Shown here: piece after piece, positions 20,328-27,878 of the stretch
Layout: every line of letters begins with the position of its first letter
Numbering within the stretch: position 1 is the first letter of the stretch
From: Actinomadura kijaniata NBRC 14229
Lineage (GTDB): Bacteria; Actinomycetota; Actinomycetes; Streptosporangiales; Streptosporangiaceae
Reading direction: 5' to 3'
DNA: 39,073 bases
NCBI RefSeq assembly: GCF_001552175.1
Contig: NZ_BCQR01000116.1
Location: 1 to 39,073, forward strand
Notes under the pieces: generated by a model
Databases searched by the model: none
What the model saw: the letters and a program-made list of their open reading frames with translations, nothing else
What the model was told of the DNA's origin: nothing
Program-made: the position numbers and the translations under genes

Positions 20328-22177
20328 CGATCCGGCCGGTCGCCCGGGAACGGCGGCCCACCCTGTACTTCCTCCGGGAGATCCGGGCGGTCGCGCCGGT
20401 CCACCTCGACACCGAGGTGGACATGACCCGGATCAGGGAGCACCGGACGGCCGCGCGCGAGGCGGGCCGCCACTACTCCTGGGTGAGCTACGTGCTGCAC
20501 GCGGCGAGCCGCGCCCTCGCGGCCCACCCGGAGGCCAACGCCGCGTTCGGCGGGCGGTTCCGCCCGAGGGTCGCCCGGTTCCCCTCGGTCCACGGCAAGT
20601 TCACGATGGACCACACCGTGAACGGGCGGCGCGTGGTGCTGTCGGCCGTCATCCCCCACCTCCAGGTGGCCGGGCTGGACGAGATCCAGCGGCAGGTCGA
20701 CCACTACACGCGCGGCGACGCCGAGCGGATGCCGGAGTTCGCCGGGGCCCGGCTGATCCGCCGGCTGCCCCGGCCGGTCGGCGCCGCCGCCTACCGGTCC
20801 CGGATCCGCCCGCTCCGCACCCGCGCCACCGCGATCGGGACCTTCACGGTCACCTCGCTGTCCCACAGCGCGGTCGACGGGTTCCACTCCACCGGCGGCA
20901 CCACCGTCACCCTCGGCCTCGGCCGCGTCGCCGACCGCCCCGTGGTGCGGGACGGCGCGGTGACGGCCGCGCCCGTCATGCGGCTGAACCTCACCTTCGA
21001 CCACCGTGTGATCGACGGCGCCGAGGCGGCCGACCTGCTCACCGACATCAGAACGGCCCTGGAGGACTTCCGGGAGGACACCGCCGCCGGGGACACCGGC
21101 ACCAACGACGTCGGCGAGCTCAAGCGGTTCGTGCTGGCCCACACCCGGGGGCAGAACGTCCCCCACCACGAGGAGGTGCTGGCCCGTGTCCGCACCGACG
21201 CCGACGGCGACGGGTCGTGGACGGCCGAATGGTCCCGGTCCGCGCGGGCCCTGGAACGCCACGGGCGGCTGCTGGACGCCTGTCGCCACCACTCGATGGC
21301 CCGGTTCCCGTTCGTGGACGGCCCCGCCCGGCGCAGGGCGCTGGAGGAGACCGTCCGGACGTTCGACCAGTGGCGCCGCGCGGACGGGGACATCGAGCGG
21401 CTGGAGGTCGACCTGCCCGCCGGGCGCGTCGCCGCCTGGGCGACCGGGCTGTCCGACGGCGTGCGGCGGCCGGTGATGCTCGTCAGCGGCGGCATCGTGA
21501 CCGTCAAGGAGCAGTGGGCTCCCACCCTGGCCGCCATCCGCCGCCTCGGCATGGCCGGGATCGTCACCGAGATGCCCGGCGTGGGCGAGAACACCCTGCC
21601 GTACGACGAGCAGAGCTGGACGATGCTGTCCCGCCTGCTCGACCACGTCGCCGACCGGGCCGACGTGGCGAACTCCCACGCGCTCGCCCTGAGCTTCAGC
21701 GGCCACCTGGCGATGCGCTGCGCGCTGGAGGACGGCCGGATCCGGTCGGTGCTCACGGCCGGGGCCCCCGTCCACGACTTCTTCACCGACCGGGACTGGC
21801 AGGCCGCCCTGCCGAGGCTCACCGTGGACACCCTGGCGCACCTCGTGGGCGAGAAACCCGAGGACGCGCTCGACCGGCTGCGGGGGTGGGCGCTGCGCCC
21901 CGAGCAGCTCCGCGCGCTCGACGTTCCGGTCCGCTACGTCGCCTGCGAGCGCGACGAGATCATTCCGGGGTCGGACGTCGCCCTGCTCCGCGAGCACGTC
22001 CGCGACATCGAGATCCTCACCCACGACGACGTGCACGGCGCCCCCGCCCACGCCGCCGAGACGCAGCTCTGGCTGATCCGGTCGCTGCTCCGGCTCCGCG
22101 GCGGGAAGGCCCCCACGGCCATCACCATCGGCCTGCTGTACCGGCTGGCCCGGCTGCGCGCCGCCGCACCGGGGTGA
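20324..22177 (+). CDS. Fused E2-type acyltransferase and alpha/beta hydrolase (tetronate acetylation/elimination)
   Basis: The protein has 617 residues. Residues 1-260 resemble the catalytic domain of 2-oxoacid dehydrogenase E2 acyltransferases, with the DHRVIDG motif at 226-232 (His227, Asp231); there is no lipoyl domain. Residues about 290-600 are an alpha/beta hydrolase. Its nucleophile elbow is A-L-S-F-S (Ser457) instead of GxSxG, with a likely acid in ERDE and a His in the HGAPAH segment. In the agglomerin pathway Agg4 acetylates the tetronate hydroxymethyl and Agg5 eliminates acetate to form the exocyclic double bond; abyA4 and abyA5 are the abyssomicin counterparts, as separate proteins. 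Here both parts sit in one uninterrupted frame. The exocyclic methylene is the usual dienophile for later spirocyclisation. I infer a bifunctional enzyme. The start is in the ATGA overlap with the ACP gene. Confidence 0.9.
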   Translation: MTIRPVARERRPTLYFLREIRAVAPVHLDTEVDMTRIREHRTAAREAGRHYSWVSYVLHAASRALAAHPEANAAFGGRFRPRVARFPSVHGKFTMDHTVNGRRVVLSAVIPHLQVAGLDEIQRQVDHYTRGDAERMPEFAGARLIRRLPRPVGAAAYRSRIRPLRTRATAIGTFTVTSLSHSAVDGFHSTGGTTVTLGLGRVADRPVVRDGAVTAAPVMRLNLTFDHRVIDGAEAADLLTDIRTALEDFREDTAAGDTGTNDVGELKRFVLAHTRGQNVPHHEEVLARVRTDADGDGSWTAEWSRSARALERHGRLLDACRHHSMARFPFVDGPARRRALEETVRTFDQWRRADGDIERLEVDLPAGRVAAWATGLSDGVRRPVMLVSGGIVTVKEQWAPTLAAIRRLGMAGIVTEMPGVGENTLPYDEQSWTMLSRLLDHVADRADVANSHALALSFSGHLAMRCALEDGRIRSVLTAGAPVHDFFTDRDWQAALPRLTVDTLAHLVGEKPEDALDRLRGWALRPEQLRALDVPVRYVACERDEIIPGSDVALLREHVRDIEILTHDDVHGAPAHAAETQLWLIRSLLRLRGGKAPTAITIGLLYRLARLRAAAPG

Positions 22178-22185
22178 CGCGCCCG

Positions 22186-22215
22186 GCCGCGGCCTGGTCA
22201 GCCGCGGCCTGGTCA
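22186..22215. repeat. Perfect tandem 15-bp repeat between convergent genes
   Basis: The unit gccgcggcctggtca occurs twice head to tail (22186-22200 and 22201-22215). The second copy contains the TetR stop codon on the minus strand (22213-22215). The unit includes the self-complementary GCCGCGGC, so the pair could fold, but there is no T-run to call a terminator. Confidence 0.85.
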
Positions 22216-22857
22216 GCGGGGCGGTTCGGGAAGCCCGGCGGCGACCTTCTCCAGCGCGGCGCGGATGGCGTCGGACAGCGGGGCGTCCTGCCCCGAGTCG
22301 ATCCAGAACTCGATCGCCACCCGGACCGCGCCGACCACGGCCGCGGCCATCAGCCGCGGGTAGACGTCGGTGGTCACGTCCACGCCGAGACGCTCGGCGA
22401 CGCCCGCCGCCAGCGCCGCCTCCCGCGCGGCGTGCACCTTGAGGTACTCGCCGCCCAGCGGCGAGGCCGCGACGGCGAACCGCACCTTGCTGACCAGGTC
22501 GCGGTCGAGCGCGTCCCCGGCCATGAACGCGTCCAGGGTGGCGTTGACGACCGCCTCCCACAGCGGCTCGTCGTCCGGCCGTTCCCGCAGGTACTCCCGG
22601 ATCGCCGCCGACCGGTCGAGGTCGGCCGCGTACAGCGCCTCGTTCTTGCTGCGGAAGTAGTTGCCGAACGAGCGCGTGGACATCCCCGCCCTGGCCGCAA
22701 TGTCCTCGACCCGGACGTTCTCCCATCCGCGCTCGACCGCCAGGCCGAGCGCGGCCTGGCTCACCGTGCGGCGGACGGCCGCGATCTTGCTTTCCCGAAC
22801 CGTGGGCGACACGGTCCCAGCATCCCACCGATTTGCCGATCCTGCACATTCCCGCAT
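22213..22857 (-). CDS. TetR-family transcriptional regulator
   Basis: The protein has up to 214 residues. The N-terminal helix-turn-helix of the TetR family lies around residues 25-70 (a V-E-D-I-A-A-R-A-G-M-S-T-R recognition region followed by NYFRSKNEAL). The C-terminal ligand-binding half is helical and resembles the antibiotic-cluster subgroup with an acyl-CoA or polyketide ligand, but no ligand can be predicted. The start is uncertain: ATG at 22857 is used here, while GTG at 22812 would remove 15 residues and still leave the full DNA-binding domain. It is transcribed divergently from the first glycosyltransferase across 115 nt and converges on the fused acyltransferase/hydrolase gene. By position it may repress itself and the glycosyltransferase operon. 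No exporter gene, the usual TetR target, is seen in the window. Confidence 0.9.
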   Translation of the reverse strand: MRECAGSANRWDAGTVSPTVRESKIAAVRRTVSQAALGLAVERGWENVRVEDIAARAGMSTRSFGNYFRSKNEALYAADLDRSAAIREYLRERPDDEPLWEAVVNATLDAFMAGDALDRDLVSKVRFAVAASPLGGEYLKVHAAREAALAAGVAERLGVDVTTDVYPRLMAAAVVGAVRVAIEFWIDSGQDAPLSDAIRAALEKVAAGLPEPPR

Positions 22858-22901
22858 CGTCCGCAGCCGCCAACGGAGTCGGCAACCACGGCGAGCAGGG
22901 C

Positions 22902-22919
22902 GCCTTAGTCACCTTTTAG
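22902..22919 (+). promoter_or_regulatory. Candidate activator site D: two heptamers with 11-bp period
   Basis: GCCTTAG (22902-22908) and CTTTTAG (22913-22919) are separated by 4 bp and lie 54 nt before the start of the first glycosyltransferase. The arrangement resembles SARP binding sites. No convincing -10 box follows. Confidence 0.4.
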
Positions 22920-22972
22920 GAGGGCGGAGTGGACTGGGGGAGATTCCCGCCCGCCGTCCGCAGAGGTAGGCC

Positions 22973-24166
22973 ATGCGCATCCTGTTCACCCCGCTCCCTT
23001 ACCCGACCCACCTCTTCCAGCAATGTCCGCTGATCTGGGCCGCCCGCGTCGAGGGGCACGACGTGCGGGTGGCCTCGCAGCCGATCCTCACCCCGACGAC
23101 CGTCGGTCTCGGGCTGCCCGCGGTGGAGGTCGGCGGCGGCTACGACTTCCTGAACGCCGTGGCGACGCTCCGCACCGGCAACCGGTTCCAGCCCGGCGAC
23201 CTGGAGGCGCTGTCCCCCGAGGAGCGGGACCGGCTCCGGGACGAGCGGTTCGTCCCCGTGATCGAGCTGGCCGCCAGGATGGCGCCGGACCTGCTGGCGT
23301 TCGCCGGGCGCTGGCGCCCGGACCTGATCGTCACCGACCCGATCGTGCTCGCCGCCCCCCTGGTCGCCGCGGCCCTGGACATCCCGATCGTCCGCAAGAT
23401 CTGGGGGCCCGACATCCTGTCCGGCCACCCGCTGCAGGGGCAGCCCTTCGACGGCACCGAACGCGACACCTGGCCCGCCGGGCTGGTCGAGCTGTTCGAC
23501 CGGCACGGGGTGGAGGTCCGCAACGACTACGTCCGCCACACCGTCGACCCGTGGCCGTCCAGCCTCAAGCAGATCGGCGCGCCCGGCCGCCTGCCGGAGC
23601 GGTTCATCCCCTACAACGGCGCGGGCGCCGTCCCCGAGTGGGTCCTCGAACCCCCCGAGCGTCCCCGCGTGTGCGTCACCTGCGGCACCACCAACAGCGT
23701 GTTTGGCAGCGACCCCGACCTGCTGCCGCGCACCGTCGGCGCGCTCGCCCCGCTCGACGTCGAGGTGGTGGTCGCGGTCAACGGCACCGACCGGGCGAAG
23801 GTCGGCCCGCTGCCCGGCAACGCGCGGATCGCCGAGAGCCTGCCGCTCAACCTGCTGCTGCCGAGCTGCGCGGCGATCGTCAACCAGGGCGGGGCCGGTT
23901 CGGTGCTGACGGCGGCCAGCCTCGGGATCCCCCAGGTGCTCATCCCGGAGACGGGCGAGACGCCGATGATCTCGCACACCTACGCCGACGGCGGCGCCGC
24001 CGTCGTCCTGGCGCCCACGGCCGGCGCCGACGCCATCGCCTCCGCCGTGACCGCCGCCGCCACCGACGAGGCGATGCGGGAGGCGGCCCGCAGGATGCGC
24101 GCCGAGATCGCCGCGATGCCCGCGCCCGCCGAGGTCGTCCGCACCCTCCAGGAACTGACCGCCTGA
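22973..24166 (+). CDS. Glycosyltransferase 1, GT-B fold, macrolide/EryCIII-like
   Basis: The protein has 397 residues, the normal length for antibiotic NDP-deoxysugar transferases. The N-terminal half begins MRILFTPLP and binds the acceptor. The central segment VDPWPSSL ... PYNG ... PEW ... RVCVTCGT is the conserved region of the EryCIII/DesVII-like group. The C-terminal donor-binding motif reads VNQGGAGS with Asn304 where most relatives have His. AGAGG lies about 6 nt before the ATG (22964-22968). It heads a plus-strand operon with a second glycosyltransferase and a ketoreductase, with 40 nt to the next gene. No DesVIII-type helper protein is present in the window. It probably transfers an NDP-deoxysugar to the tetronate aglycone or to a growing saccharide; the specific sugar cannot be assigned. 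Confidence 0.93.
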   Translation: MRILFTPLPYPTHLFQQCPLIWAARVEGHDVRVASQPILTPTTVGLGLPAVEVGGGYDFLNAVATLRTGNRFQPGDLEALSPEERDRLRDERFVPVIELAARMAPDLLAFAGRWRPDLIVTDPIVLAAPLVAAALDIPIVRKIWGPDILSGHPLQGQPFDGTERDTWPAGLVELFDRHGVEVRNDYVRHTVDPWPSSLKQIGAPGRLPERFIPYNGAGAVPEWVLEPPERPRVCVTCGTTNSVFGSDPDLLPRTVGALAPLDVEVVVAVNGTDRAKVGPLPGNARIAESLPLNLLLPSCAAIVNQGGAGSVLTAASLGIPQVLIPETGETPMISHTYADGGAAVVLAPTAGADAIASAVTAAATDEAMREAARRMRAEIAAMPAPAEVVRTLQELTA

Positions 24167-24195
24167 CGGGCCACCGGGCCGTCGTCCTCCCACCG

Positions 24196-24201
24196 AAGGA
24201 G
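24196..24201 (+). promoter_or_regulatory. Ribosome binding site supporting a TTG start
   Basis: AAGGAG sits 5 nt before TTG 24207-24209. The resulting N-terminus MRVLFTP matches the starts of the other two glycosyltransferases, which confirms the unusual start codon. Confidence 0.8.
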
Positions 24202-24206
24202 CTCCG

Positions 24207-25460
24207 TTGCGCGTCCTGTTCACCCCCGTCGCCGCCACGACCACGCCCCTGTTCCACATGGTGCCGCTGGCCTGGGCCTGCCGAGCGGCAGGACACGAGG
24301 TGCGCTTCGCCACGCCACCGGAGCTCACCGGGGAGATCGTCGCCGTCGGGATGCCCGCGGTCGAGGTCGGCCACGGCTACAAGATCATGGATGGTGTGCT
24401 GCGGTCGCGTGGCGGCCGGCGCGTGATCGAGGCGCCCGCCGACCGGTGGACCGACAGCGGCCTGGTGGGCTCCGCCGACGAGCCCGCCACGGCGCCCCCG
24501 GCCGACGAGCACGCCGACCTGCGGAACGCGGCCATGGTCCCGCTGGTCGAGGCCGCCACCAGGATGGCGCCGGACCTGCTGCGGTACACCGAGCACTGGC
24601 GGCCGGACCTGGTGGTCACCGACTCGATGGTGTTCGCGGCCCCGCTGGTCTCGGCGCTGCGGGGCGTTCCGCTGGTCCGGCAGACCTGGGGCCCCGACGT
24701 GATGCGCATGATCAGCCAGCCGTTGCAGGGCCGGGCCGCCGACGGCGACGTGCGCGCCCAGTGGCCCCGCGGGCTCCCCGAGCTGTACGACCACTACGGG
24801 GTGGAGGTCCGCAACGACTACCCGCTCCGCACCGTCGACCCCTGGCCCACCAGCCTCCAGTTCCCCGACCTGAGCGGGCGGCTGCCCATGCGGTTCGTCC
24901 CGTACAACGGCACGGCGACCGTCCCCGAATGGACGCTCGACCGTCCCGGACGGCCCCGGATCTGCGTCACGTGGGGCACCTCGACCGCCGCGCTCGGCGG
25001 TGACGAGGCGTTCGTGCTGCCCAGGGTCGTCGCCGCGCTCGCCGACCTCGACGTGGAGGTCGTCCTCGCCGTCAGCCACGACGACCTGGCGAAGCTCGGC
25101 CCGCCGCCGGGCAACGCGCGCGTCGCCGCGAACGTCCCCCTGCACCTGTTCGTGGAGACCTGCGACGCCATCGTCCACCAGGGCGGCAGCAGCTCGCTGC
25201 TGACCGCGGCCTGCCACGGCCTGCCCCAGGTCATGATCCCCCAGACGGCCGACAACCCGTTCAACGCGGCCAACTTCGCCGCCAGCGGCGCGAGCGTCAC
25301 GCTCGACGCGGCCGAGGCGGGGACCGAGGAGATCGGGGCCGCCGTCACCCGGGTGCTCACCGAGCACACCTACCGGGCGGCGGCCGAGAAGGTCCACGCC
25401 GAGATCGCCGCGATGCCCTCGCCCGCCGAGATCGTCCGCGCCCTCGAAGCCCTGGTCTGA
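24207..25460 (+). CDS. Glycosyltransferase 2, GT-B fold, macrolide/EryCIII-like
   Basis: The protein has 417 residues and starts at TTG. It shares with its neighbours the segments WGPDV, VDPWPTSLQ, PYNG and RPRICVTWG. The donor-binding motif is VHQGGSSS with His324 present, so this copy has the standard residue that glycosyltransferases 1 and 3 lack. Residues about 60-110 carry a longer loop than in glycosyltransferase 1. Its middle and C-terminal sequence resembles glycosyltransferase 3 more than glycosyltransferase 1 (for example PxVVAALADLDVE and LLTAACHG), so the three look like paralogues from duplication, with 2 and 3 the closer pair. The acceptor is unknown; a role in chain-extending a deoxysugar or in attaching a second sugar is equally possible. 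The next gene begins 61 nt downstream. Confidence 0.93.
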   Translation: MRVLFTPVAATTTPLFHMVPLAWACRAAGHEVRFATPPELTGEIVAVGMPAVEVGHGYKIMDGVLRSRGGRRVIEAPADRWTDSGLVGSADEPATAPPADEHADLRNAAMVPLVEAATRMAPDLLRYTEHWRPDLVVTDSMVFAAPLVSALRGVPLVRQTWGPDVMRMISQPLQGRAADGDVRAQWPRGLPELYDHYGVEVRNDYPLRTVDPWPTSLQFPDLSGRLPMRFVPYNGTATVPEWTLDRPGRPRICVTWGTSTAALGGDEAFVLPRVVAALADLDVEVVLAVSHDDLAKLGPPPGNARVAANVPLHLFVETCDAIVHQGGSSSLLTAACHGLPQVMIPQTADNPFNAANFAASGASVTLDAAEAGTEEIGAAVTRVLTEHTYRAAAEKVHAEIAAMPSPAEIVRALEALV

Positions 25461-25521
25461 GCACCGGGGCCGGACACCCGGACCAGTGTCAGCGCCGCCC
25501 GTTCGACCGGAGGACCAGACC

Positions 25522-26517
25522 ATGAGGCTCGCAGCGACCCCGGACGACCGTCCCCTGATCACGGTGCTGGGCGCGTCGGGCTTCGTCGGCTCGGCCGTCA
25601 CCGCGGCCCTGGCCCGCAGGCGCTGCCGCGTCCGGGCGGTGGCCAGGCGGCCGGGCGCGCCGGTCCGGCCGGGGGCCGCCGAGATGGAGTGGTGCGCCGC
25701 GGACCTGACCGACACCGCGCAGCTCGCCCGTGCCCTCGCGGGCTCGGACGCCGTGCTCCACCTGCTCCTCAACGACGGCGGATGGCGGGCCGCCGAGAAC
25801 GACCCCGGCAGCGAGCGCCTCAACGTCGGGGTGATGCGCGCCCTGCTGGAGGAGCTCGCGGCCCGCGACGGCCGGCGGCCGCCCGCCCTCGTCGTGTACG
25901 CGGGCGCGGCCTCGCAGATCGGAGTGCCGCCCGACGGGCCGATCGACGGCAGCGAACCCGACGCTCCCCTGGCCCGCTATGACCGGCAGAAGCTCGCCGC
26001 GGAACGGCTCCTGAAAGAGGCGAGCGCGGCCGGGGTGGTCAGGGGGATCAGCCTGCGGCTGGCCACCGTCTTCGGTCCCGGTCGGGGGCCGCGGGCCCGC
26101 GACCGCGGCATCGTCACCACCATGGCGCGGCGGGCGCTCGCCGGGGAGCCGCTGACCATGTGGCACGACGGCTCGGTGCGCCGCGACCTGATCTACGTCA
26201 ACGACGTCGCGCGCTCCTTCCTGGCGGCGCTCGACCATCCCGACCCGCTGGCCGGCCGGCACTGGCTGGTCGGCACCGGGAGCGGCCAGCCGCTCGGCCG
26301 CGTCTTCTCGATGATCGCCGAGTCCGTCGCCGCCCACACCGGCCGTCCGCCGGTGCCGGTCGTCACGGTGACGCCCCCGGGCGACGCCCCGCACACGGAC
26401 TTCAAGAGCCTGACGCTCGATCCCTCCCGGTTCCGGGAGGCCACCGGGTGGGAGGCCACCGTGGCGCTGCCCGAGGCGCTGGACCGCACCGTCGCGGGCC
26501 TGGCCGCGAACCCCTGA
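25522..26517 (+). CDS. NDP-4-keto-deoxyhexose reductase-like SDR (NAD-dependent epimerase family)
   Basis: The protein has 331 residues. The start is ATG 25522, preceded by GGAGGA at 25509-25514; an in-frame upstream start at 25486 has no ribosome site. The Rossmann motif GASGFVG lies at the N-terminus and the extended-SDR catalytic pair is YDRQK (Tyr153, Lys157). The middle region RRDLIYVNDVA is typical of the TylCIV/EryBIV-type 4-ketoreductases of deoxysugar pathways. It would reduce the 4-keto group of a 2,6-dideoxy-NDP-sugar, setting C4 stereochemistry. It shares the operon with two glycosyltransferases and converges on the third with only an 11-nt gap at the stop codons. A nucleotide-sugar epimerase is the main alternative. 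The remaining sugar genes (4,6-dehydratase, 3-ketoreductase, epimerase) are not in this window. Confidence 0.88.
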   Translation: MRLAATPDDRPLITVLGASGFVGSAVTAALARRRCRVRAVARRPGAPVRPGAAEMEWCAADLTDTAQLARALAGSDAVLHLLLNDGGWRAAENDPGSERLNVGVMRALLEELAARDGRRPPALVVYAGAASQIGVPPDGPIDGSEPDAPLARYDRQKLAAERLLKEASAAGVVRGISLRLATVFGPGRGPRARDRGIVTTMARRALAGEPLTMWHDGSVRRDLIYVNDVARSFLAALDHPDPLAGRHWLVGTGSGQPLGRVFSMIAESVAAHTGRPPVPVVTVTPPGDAPHTDFKSLTLDPSRFREATGWEATVALPEALDRTVAGLAANP

Positions 26518-26528
26518 CGGGAGCCGTT

Positions 26529-27734
26529 TCAGACCAGCCGCTCCAGCGCGGACGCCACCTCGGCCGGGGACGGCGTGCCCGCGATCTCGTCGTGGAGCTT
26601 GCGCACCGCCGCCCGCACCGCCTCGTCGGTCAGCGCGCGCGTGACCGCCGCGCCGACGGCCTCGGCCGTGACCTCCCGGGCGTCCAGCGGGACGGCGACG
26701 CCCGCCGCGCCGAAGGCGGACGCGTGGAACGGGGAGTCCGCCGTCTTCGGGACGAGCACCTGCGGGACGCCGTGGCAGGCCGCCGTCAGCAGTGTGCTGG
26801 ACCCGGCCTGGTTGACGATCGCGTCGCAGGTCGGCATCAGCAGGTGCAGCGGCAGGTTCTCGGCGACCCGCGCGTTCCCCGGCAGCGTCCCGAGCCGTTC
26901 CCGCTCGGACGGCGCGACGGCCAGGACGGCCTCCACGTCGAGGTCGGCGAGCGCCGCGACGACCCGCGGCAGCGCCTCGCCCTCGGCCGTGCCCGCCGCC
27001 GTCCGGCCCCAGGTGACGCAGACCCGGGGCCGTCCGGGGCGGTCGAGCACCCAGTCCGGCGCGGCCGCGGTGCCGTTGTAGGGGACGAACCGCATCGGAA
27101 CGCGGCCGGGCGTACCGGGCAGTTGCAGGCTGGTCGGCCAGGGGTCCACCGTCCGCGCCGGGTGGTCGTCGCGGACCTCCGCCCCGTGCTCGCCGAACAG
27201 CTCGGCCAGACCTTCCGGCCACCGCTCGCCCGTGTCCTCCGTGGTCCCCCGCATGGGGTGGCTGACCCGGTGCAGGACGTCCGGTCCCCACACGCAGCGC
27301 ACGAGCGGGACGTCCAGCCGGGTCGAGACCAGCGGGGCGGCGAACACGAACGGGTCGGTGACCACGAGGTCGGGCCGCCAGCGCTCGGCGAACCGGAGCA
27401 GGTCGGGGGCCATCGCCCGGGCCGCCGACACCCAGGGGGCGAACACCCGGTCACGGAGCGCGCGCCGCTCCTCGGGCGACGACGCCTCGTCGCCCCACCC
27501 GCCGTCGGGCCGGATCATGCCGCTGGCGGCGGTCTGCCGGGCGCCGGGCGACCCGGCCGGGTCGCCCGCGCCGCCGACCTCCACGGCGGGCAGTCCCGCG
27601 CCGAGGACCGCCCGGGTGAGGCCGGGCTGCGCGGCGATCCGCACCTCGTGTCCGGCGGCCCGGAACGCCCAGGCCAGGGGGGCCGCCATGAACAGGTGCG
27701 TCGACGCGGCGGGCAGGGTGAACAGAACGCGCAT
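26529..27734 (-). CDS. Glycosyltransferase 3, GT-B fold, macrolide/EryCIII-like
   Basis: The protein has 401 residues. The start at 27734 (MRVLFTLPA) follows AGAGG and matches the other two transferases; an in-frame start at 27815 would add 27 residues without homology. The segments WGPDV, VDPWPTSLQ, PYNG and RPRVCVTWG are shared with its paralogues. The donor-binding motif reads VNQAGSST, with Asn308 where His is usual and Ala for the first Gly. This is the last gene of the minus-strand group, but 144 nt separate it from the oxidase gene upstream. That gap contains candidate activator site A, so it may have its own promoter. The sugar and acceptor are not predictable. Together with glycosyltransferases 1 and 2 it implies at least two, probably three, glycosyl transfers. 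Confidence 0.93.
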   Translation of the reverse strand: MRVLFTLPAASTHLFMAAPLAWAFRAAGHEVRIAAQPGLTRAVLGAGLPAVEVGGAGDPAGSPGARQTAASGMIRPDGGWGDEASSPEERRALRDRVFAPWVSAARAMAPDLLRFAERWRPDLVVTDPFVFAAPLVSTRLDVPLVRCVWGPDVLHRVSHPMRGTTEDTGERWPEGLAELFGEHGAEVRDDHPARTVDPWPTSLQLPGTPGRVPMRFVPYNGTAAAPDWVLDRPGRPRVCVTWGRTAAGTAEGEALPRVVAALADLDVEAVLAVAPSERERLGTLPGNARVAENLPLHLLMPTCDAIVNQAGSSTLLTAACHGVPQVLVPKTADSPFHASAFGAAGVAVPLDAREVTAEAVGAAVTRALTDEAVRAAVRKLHDEIAGTPSPAEVASALERLV

Positions 27735-27845
27735 GGGTCGCCTCTCGGGTCGCGTGGGCCTCGGATCGGTTCGTGACCGGGATCGGTGCATGACCAGGTC
27801 TTCCAGCACGGGCACACCTTCTGCCCCCCAGCCAAGGACATCCCG

Positions 27846-27863
27846 CTAAACGCGCCCTGAAAC
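27846..27863 (-). promoter_or_regulatory. Candidate activator site A: two heptamers with 11-bp period
   Basis: On the minus strand, GTTTCAG (27863-27857) and CGTTTAG (27852-27846) are 4 bp apart, about 110 nt upstream of glycosyltransferase 3. No clear -10 box is seen. Confidence 0.35.
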
Positions 27864-27878
27864 GCCCCGCGGGACCCG

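Noticed and set aside
19793..22912. Minus-strand frame of 1039 codons covering the acyltransferase/hydrolase and the TetR gene
   Set aside because: It overlaps real genes on both strands, including the TetR gene in another frame, and its translation shows no family features.
26518..26528. Terminator between the convergent ketoreductase and glycosyltransferase 3 genes
   Set aside because: Only 11 nt separate the stops and no stem with a T-run is visible.
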